A stretch of DNA of 64,000 nucleotides from contig JAWPMO010000001.1 of the NCBI GenBank assembly GCA_033344875.1, positions 1,575,595 through 1,639,594 of the forward strand, in the 5' to 3' direction. A program made the translations under genes and the position numbers. Numbering within the stretch: position 1 is the first letter of the stretch; every line of letters begins with the position of its first letter. This document shows, one piece after another, positions 60,303 to 64,000 of this stretch. The notes below the pieces were generated by a model that saw only the letters and a program-made list of their open reading frames with translations, was not told where the DNA came from and made no database searches. Source of the DNA: Ilumatobacteraceae bacterium (GTDB lineage: Bacteria > Actinomycetota > Acidimicrobiia > Acidimicrobiales > Ilumatobacteraceae).

Positions 60303-62032
60303 CCGAACACGAGCAGGAGACTCCGGTCCGACTCCGGACCGGTCGGTGGTACGAGGGCACCAGCCGTGACAATTACATCCATCGGAGCTGGATGAAGCGA
60401 GGCCTTCCGGACGACGCCTTCAGCGGCAAGCCGATGATCGGCATCTGCAACTCGGCGTCGGAACTCACACCGTGCAACCAGCACCTCAGCGCATTGGCCG
60501 AACACGTCAAGCGAGGCGTGTGGGAGGCGGGCGGGGTGCCGCTCGAGTTCCCGGTCATGTCGCTCGGCGAGACGCAGATCCAGCCGACGACGATGCTGCT
60601 CCGCAACTTGATGGCGATGGACGTCGAGGAGTCGATCCGAGGCAATCCGATCGACGGGGTCGTCCTCCTGTCCGGATGCGACAAGACGACGCCGGCGATG
60701 ATCATGGGGGCGGCATCTGTCGACCTTCCGGCGATCATGATGACCGGCGGGCCGATGCTGACCGGCCGGCACGAGGGCCGCCCGCTCGGGTCGGCGACCG
60801 ACATGTGGAAGATGAGCGAAGCCGTTCGCGCCGGCACGATGAGCGTCGAGGACTTCGTGGCGACCGAGTCGGTGATGACCCGGAGCGCCGGTCACTGCAA
60901 CCCGATGGGGACGGCGTCGACGATGGCGACGATGGCCGAAGCGCTCGGCTTCACACTGCCGGACAATGCCGCCATCCCGGCACCCGATGCGCGACGCAAC
61001 CGACTGGCCCACATGACCGGACGCCGGATCGTCGCCATGGTGAGCGAAGACCTCCGGCCCGCGTCGGTCCTCACCCGGCCGGCCTTCGAGAACGCCATCC
61101 GCGTGCTGTCTGCGGTCGGCGGCTCGACCAACGCCGTCATCCACCTCCTGGCGATCGCCGGGCGATTGGGGATCGAGCTGTCGCTCGACGACTTCGATCG
61201 GATCGGTTCGCACCTCCCCCTCATCACCAACGTCATGCCGGCCGGCCAGTACCTGATGGACGATGTCTTCGAAGCGGGTGGCATCCCGGCGGTGATGGCC
61301 GAACTCGACACACTGCTCGACGGCGACGCGCTCGCCGTCACCGGGCATCCGATCCGAGACAACTGGGCCGGACGAACGACCTGGAACCGCGAAGTCATCC
61401 GACCGCTGGACGACCCGCTGATCCCCGAGGCCGGCATCGCGGTCCTGCGCGGCAACCTCTGCCCGCAGGGCGCGGTCATCAAACCGTCGGCCGCGTCACC
61501 CGAGCTGTTGACACACACCGGTCCCGCTCTGGTGTTCGACACGATCGAGGAGTTCCACGAACGCATCGACGATCCCGACCTCGACGTGACCGCCGACACG
61601 GTCATGGTGCTGCGGGGCTGCGGCCCGACCGGCTACCCGGGCATGCCCGAAGTCGGCAACATGCCGCTCCCGACGAAACTCCTCACGCAGGGCGTCACCG
61701 ACATGGTCCGGATCAGCGACGCCCGCATGAGCGGCACCGCGTTCGGCACGGTCGTGCTCCACACCGCGCCCGAGTCGGCGGTCGGCGGCCCGCTCGCCCT
61801 CGTGCGCACGGGCGACTCGATCACGCTCGACGTACCGAACCGAAGCCTCACGCTCCACGTCGACGAGGCCGAACTCGAGCACCGCCGAGCCGACTGGGAG
61901 GCGCCACCACCCGTAGCGGTCCGCGGGTGGTATCGCCTCTACATCGATCACGTCACACAGGCCGACACCGGCTGCGACCTCGGCTTCCTCGTCGGCGGCA
62001 GCGGCTCGACCATCACCCGCGAGAGTCACTGA
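60299..62032 (+). CDS. IlvD/EDD-family dehydratase (sugar-acid dehydratase type)
   Basis: A 577-residue dehydratase of the dihydroxy-acid/6-phosphogluconate dehydratase family. Cluster and Mg-site segments are ICNSASELTPCNQHL, LLSGCDKTTPAMIMGA and SAGHCNPMGTASTM, giving three cysteines for a 2Fe-2S or 4Fe-4S cluster. The C-terminal RMSGTAFGTVVLHTAPESAVGGPLA segment is typical. Sequence style (MSLGETQIQPTTML, RNYI/H N-terminus) and context favour a sugar-acid dehydratase such as arabinonate, xylonate or a related type over the branched-chain amino acid enzyme. It would convert an aldonate to a 2-keto-3-deoxy acid. Confidence 0.9.
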   Translation: MTEHEQETPVRLRTGRWYEGTSRDNYIHRSWMKRGLPDDAFSGKPMIGICNSASELTPCNQHLSALAEHVKRGVWEAGGVPLEFPVMSLGETQIQPTTMLLRNLMAMDVEESIRGNPIDGVVLLSGCDKTTPAMIMGAASVDLPAIMMTGGPMLTGRHEGRPLGSATDMWKMSEAVRAGTMSVEDFVATESVMTRSAGHCNPMGTASTMATMAEALGFTLPDNAAIPAPDARRNRLAHMTGRRIVAMVSEDLRPASVLTRPAFENAIRVLSAVGGSTNAVIHLLAIAGRLGIELSLDDFDRIGSHLPLITNVMPAGQYLMDDVFEAGGIPAVMAELDTLLDGDALAVTGHPIRDNWAGRTTWNREVIRPLDDPLIPEAGIAVLRGNLCPQGAVIKPSAASPELLTHTGPALVFDTIEEFHERIDDPDLDVTADTVMVLRGCGPTGYPGMPEVGNMPLPTKLLTQGVTDMVRISDARMSGTAFGTVVLHTAPESAVGGPLALVRTGDSITLDVPNRSLTLHVDEAELEHRRADWEAPPPVAVRGWYRLYIDHVTQADTGCDLGFLVGGSGSTITRESH

Positions 62033-62046
62033 CGTCGCGCTCGACC

Positions 62047-62916
62047 ATGGCCGATACCTACACCTCCGTGGACGTCGCCGCGTATCGCCAGCAGGGTTAC
62101 GTCGTCGTGACCGATGTGCTCACCACCTCGGAGCTCGGCGCCATCCGTCGGGAACTCGCCGACGTGGTGGCCAAGGCGGCAGGGCTCACCGAGAACGACG
62201 ACGTGTACGACCTCGAGGACAGCCACTCCCCCGCCTCACCACGCGTCAGGCGCATCAAAGAGCCGCACGCAGTGATGCCGACGGTGGCCGCGCTCGTCCG
62301 CCACCCGCGCATGATCGAGATCCTCACCCAACTGATCGGACCGGACATCCGGTTCCAGACCAGCAAGTTGAACATGAAGTCGGCCGGCGACGGCGCCGCC
62401 GTCGAGTGGCATCAGGACTGGGCGTTCTACCCGCACACGAACGACGATCTCGTCGCGGTCGGGATCATGCTCGACGACGTCGACGAATCGAACGGTCCGC
62501 TGTGCGTACTCCCCGGTAGTCACCGTGGTCCCACCCACGATCACCACGCCAACGGCTTCTTCTGCGGAGCGATCGACCCCGTGGCCACCCCGATCGACTT
62601 CGGATCAGCAGCCAAGCTGACCGGGACGGCCGGATCGATGACGTTCCATCACGTGCGTGCCGTGCACGGTTCGGCGCCGAACCGGTCCGATCGCTCACGG
62701 AACCTCTTGCTGTTCCAGTTCGCCGCGGTCGACGCGTTTCCGCTCGCGACACCGGTCGACGATCTCGCCCGGTTCGACGAGATGATCGTCGCCGGCGAAC
62801 CGACGATCGAGCCGCGAGTCACCGTCACTCCGATCAGGATGCCGCTGCCGCCGGCTCCCAGCCAGGGCTCGATCTACGAGAACCAACGCGCGATGACGAA
62901 CCGGTTCTTCCGATGA
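62047..62916 (+). CDS. Phytanoyl-CoA dioxygenase (PhyH) family protein
   Basis: A 289-residue Fe(II)/2-oxoglutarate-dependent dioxygenase. The iron ligands are His122 and Asp124 (WHQDW) and His207 (AVHGSAPN), with a nearby Arg for 2-oxoglutarate. PLCVLPGSHRG is a further hallmark. It lies 14 bases after the dehydratase and 37 before the lactonase, so it is in the same operon. A hydroxylation or oxidative demethylation of a modified sugar or glycoside would make the product accessible to the other enzymes; this is inference. Confidence 0.9.
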   Translation: MADTYTSVDVAAYRQQGYVVVTDVLTTSELGAIRRELADVVAKAAGLTENDDVYDLEDSHSPASPRVRRIKEPHAVMPTVAALVRHPRMIEILTQLIGPDIRFQTSKLNMKSAGDGAAVEWHQDWAFYPHTNDDLVAVGIMLDDVDESNGPLCVLPGSHRGPTHDHHANGFFCGAIDPVATPIDFGSAAKLTGTAGSMTFHHVRAVHGSAPNRSDRSRNLLLFQFAAVDAFPLATPVDDLARFDEMIVAGEPTIEPRVTVTPIRMPLPPAPSQGSIYENQRAMTNRFFR

Positions 62917-62953
62917 CCCGAACTCGCGTGACGTACACGAGGAGCGATCACCC

Positions 62954-63829
62954 ATGACACCTGACATCGTCGTCGACACCGCCTCGCTGCTCGGCGAGGG
63001 ACCGACGTGGGATGCCCGACGCGGGCGGCTGCTGTGGCTCGACGTCGACGGCCAGATCTTCCATCAGCTGGACGCCGCCGGCTCACACACCGAGATCCCC
63101 CTCGACCGGCGGGTCAGCGCCGTCGTCCCCGCCATCGACGACGGATTGATCGCCGTCGCCGGTATCGACGTGGTGCGGATCGACGAGTCCGGACGGGTCG
63201 GCGAGACCATCGCACCGTTGCCGCCCGATGGTGACGGCCTGGCGAACGACGCCCGATGCGACCCGATGGGCCGCCTGTGGGTGGGCACGGTCGACCGTTC
63301 CGGCGACCAACGCGGTGGGTTGTTCTGCGTCGCCGACGACGGCTCGACCGTCCAGGTTCGCGACGGGATCGCCCTGTCGAACGGCATCGATTGGAGTCCC
63401 GACGGTCGGACGTGCCACTACGTCGACTCGCTCGCCCACCGCGTCGAGACGATCCATCTCGATGCCGATGGCCTTCCCACGCACTCGGAACCGCTCGCCC
63501 ACATCGACGCCATCCCCGATGGTCTCAGCGTCGACGCAGAAGGCGCTGTGTGGGTGGCCCTCTGGGACGGCGGTGCCATCCACCGGTACACCCCGGACGG
63601 CCGGCTCGACCGTGTGGTCGAGGTGCCGGGCGGATTCATCACGAGCTGCGCGTTCGGCGGGCCCGACCTCACCACACTCTTCATCACGTCGGCACGCGGC
63701 GGACTGCCCGACGAACAACTCCGGGAACAACCGCACGCCGGCGCCCTGTTCGCGCTCGACGTCGGCATCGCCGGCCGCGGATACACGCCGTTCGGCAGGC
63801 ACGACCAGGGCGCAGCGTCGACCACCTGA
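62954..63829 (+). CDS. SMP-30/gluconolactonase family protein
   Basis: A 291-residue six-bladed beta-propeller lactonase. Metal-site segments are LLGEGPTWD (Glu), ANDARCDPMGRLWVGT (Asn), LSNGIDWSPD (Asn) and IPDGLSVDAEG (Asp). It hydrolyses sugar lactones with a divalent metal. ATG at 62954 has AGGAG 10 bases upstream. Last gene of the visible operon; between an SDR that would form a lactone and the dehydratase that needs the open acid, it completes an oxidative, non-phosphorylating sugar route. Confidence 0.93.
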   Translation: MTPDIVVDTASLLGEGPTWDARRGRLLWLDVDGQIFHQLDAAGSHTEIPLDRRVSAVVPAIDDGLIAVAGIDVVRIDESGRVGETIAPLPPDGDGLANDARCDPMGRLWVGTVDRSGDQRGGLFCVADDGSTVQVRDGIALSNGIDWSPDGRTCHYVDSLAHRVETIHLDADGLPTHSEPLAHIDAIPDGLSVDAEGAVWVALWDGGAIHRYTPDGRLDRVVEVPGGFITSCAFGGPDLTTLFITSARGGLPDEQLREQPHAGALFALDVGIAGRGYTPFGRHDQGAASTT

Positions 63830-63868
63830 CGGGGTCGGCGCCACACCCGGCCGGGCGTGCCGAGTGCG

Positions 63869-64000
63869 TCAGCGACGACCACCGCGACCCGTCCAGGGGA
63901 CGGCGATGCCGAATGTCGTCGACGGACTCGGATGCTGACGAACAGTGTCCGACTATCCGGCGAGAAGGTCGCACCGGCGAACTCGTTGTCACCCATCGCG
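63869..64000 (-). pseudogene. Frameshifted C-terminal end of a PhoX/DUF839-like protein, runs off the window
   Basis: On the minus strand from the window edge the frame reads GDNEFAGATFSPDSRTLFVSI, the usual near-C-terminal motif of PhoX/DUF839 proteins, and then leaves the expected sequence near 63930-63938. The expected ending (QHPSPSTTFGIAVPW, stop at 63869) is found in a neighbouring frame. The break lies at a CAGCATC that would be doubled in an intact gene, so loss of 7 bases by slippage would explain it. The 5' part is outside the window. Confidence 0.45.

Noticed and set aside
57674-63829. Sulfoquinovose (sulfo-Entner-Doudoroff) degradation
   Set aside because: An SDR, an SMP-30 lactonase and an IlvD-type dehydratase fit, but there is no sulfoquinovosidase, no keto-deoxy-sulfogluconate aldolase and no sulfonate exporter in the window.

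Overview
The window is GC-rich throughout, with Asp/Arg/Ala/Val-rich proteins, many GTG starts, and several genes that begin 6-9 bases after a TANNNT -10 box with no ribosome binding site. It also carries a 6C-type small RNA and a mycobacterial-style HAD-IB/PlsC fusion. Together these point to an actinobacterium, most likely of the Acidimicrobiia (Ilumatobacter-like). The class assignment is inference. No rRNA, tRNA, CRISPR array or phage is visible. No gene-free stretch exceeds 300 bases; the longest (24121-24382) holds the small RNA and three promoters.

Region by region. 1-5264: a four-gene plus-strand operon (a cut-off reductase-like/HAD-IB protein, a medium-chain dehydrogenase, a lactate-racemase-fold protein, a PlsC acyltransferase) whose three gene ends are marked by copies of one palindrome. 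5307-12023: gltB-gltD glutamate synthase and a LysM lipoprotein. 12178-18481: a methyltransferase/crotonase pair, a nitroreductase, a PAS protein, and a VOC-GntR pair facing an aconitase across a 24-base bidirectional promoter. 18542-22668: a PAP2 membrane enzyme, a DinB protein, and an ECF sigma factor coupled to a membrane protein. 22672-24120: the HAD/PlsC fusion, followed by the 6C RNA on the same strand. 24383-34775: LysR, a carboxyltransferase subunit, citrate synthase, a secreted repeat protein, an acyl-CoA dehydrogenase, an alpha/beta-hydrolase-like protein, an EamA transporter, a VWA lipoprotein and an aldo/keto reductase. 34821-37984: zwf translationally coupled to a GH15 glucosidase.

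38138-44395 is the most unusual part. It is a minus-strand operon with a ferric-iron ABC transporter (substrate-binding protein, permease, ATPase) preceded by an 861-residue protein that joins an adenylating enzyme, a phosphopantetheine carrier domain and a membrane acyltransferase-3 domain. An IdeR/DtxR-like iron box lies over the promoter -10. The protein looks like a single-chain counterpart of the D-alanylation (Dlt) logic, probably expressed under iron limitation.

44472-63829 is catabolic: a GNAT protein; a tautomerase, LigI-like hydrolase and aldose epimerase operon; then a sugar or sugar-acid gene set with a zinc alcohol dehydrogenase, three SDRs, a mannose-6-phosphate-isomerase-like cupin, a peptide/oligosaccharide-type ABC transporter, an IclR regulator, an IlvD/EDD dehydratase, a PhyH oxygenase and an SMP-30 lactonase. 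Two nearly identical 30-base sites probably bind one regulator of this set. An intact IS481-family element sits 4 bases from one of them and separates it from the transporter operon. The window ends in the frameshifted tail of a PhoX-like gene.
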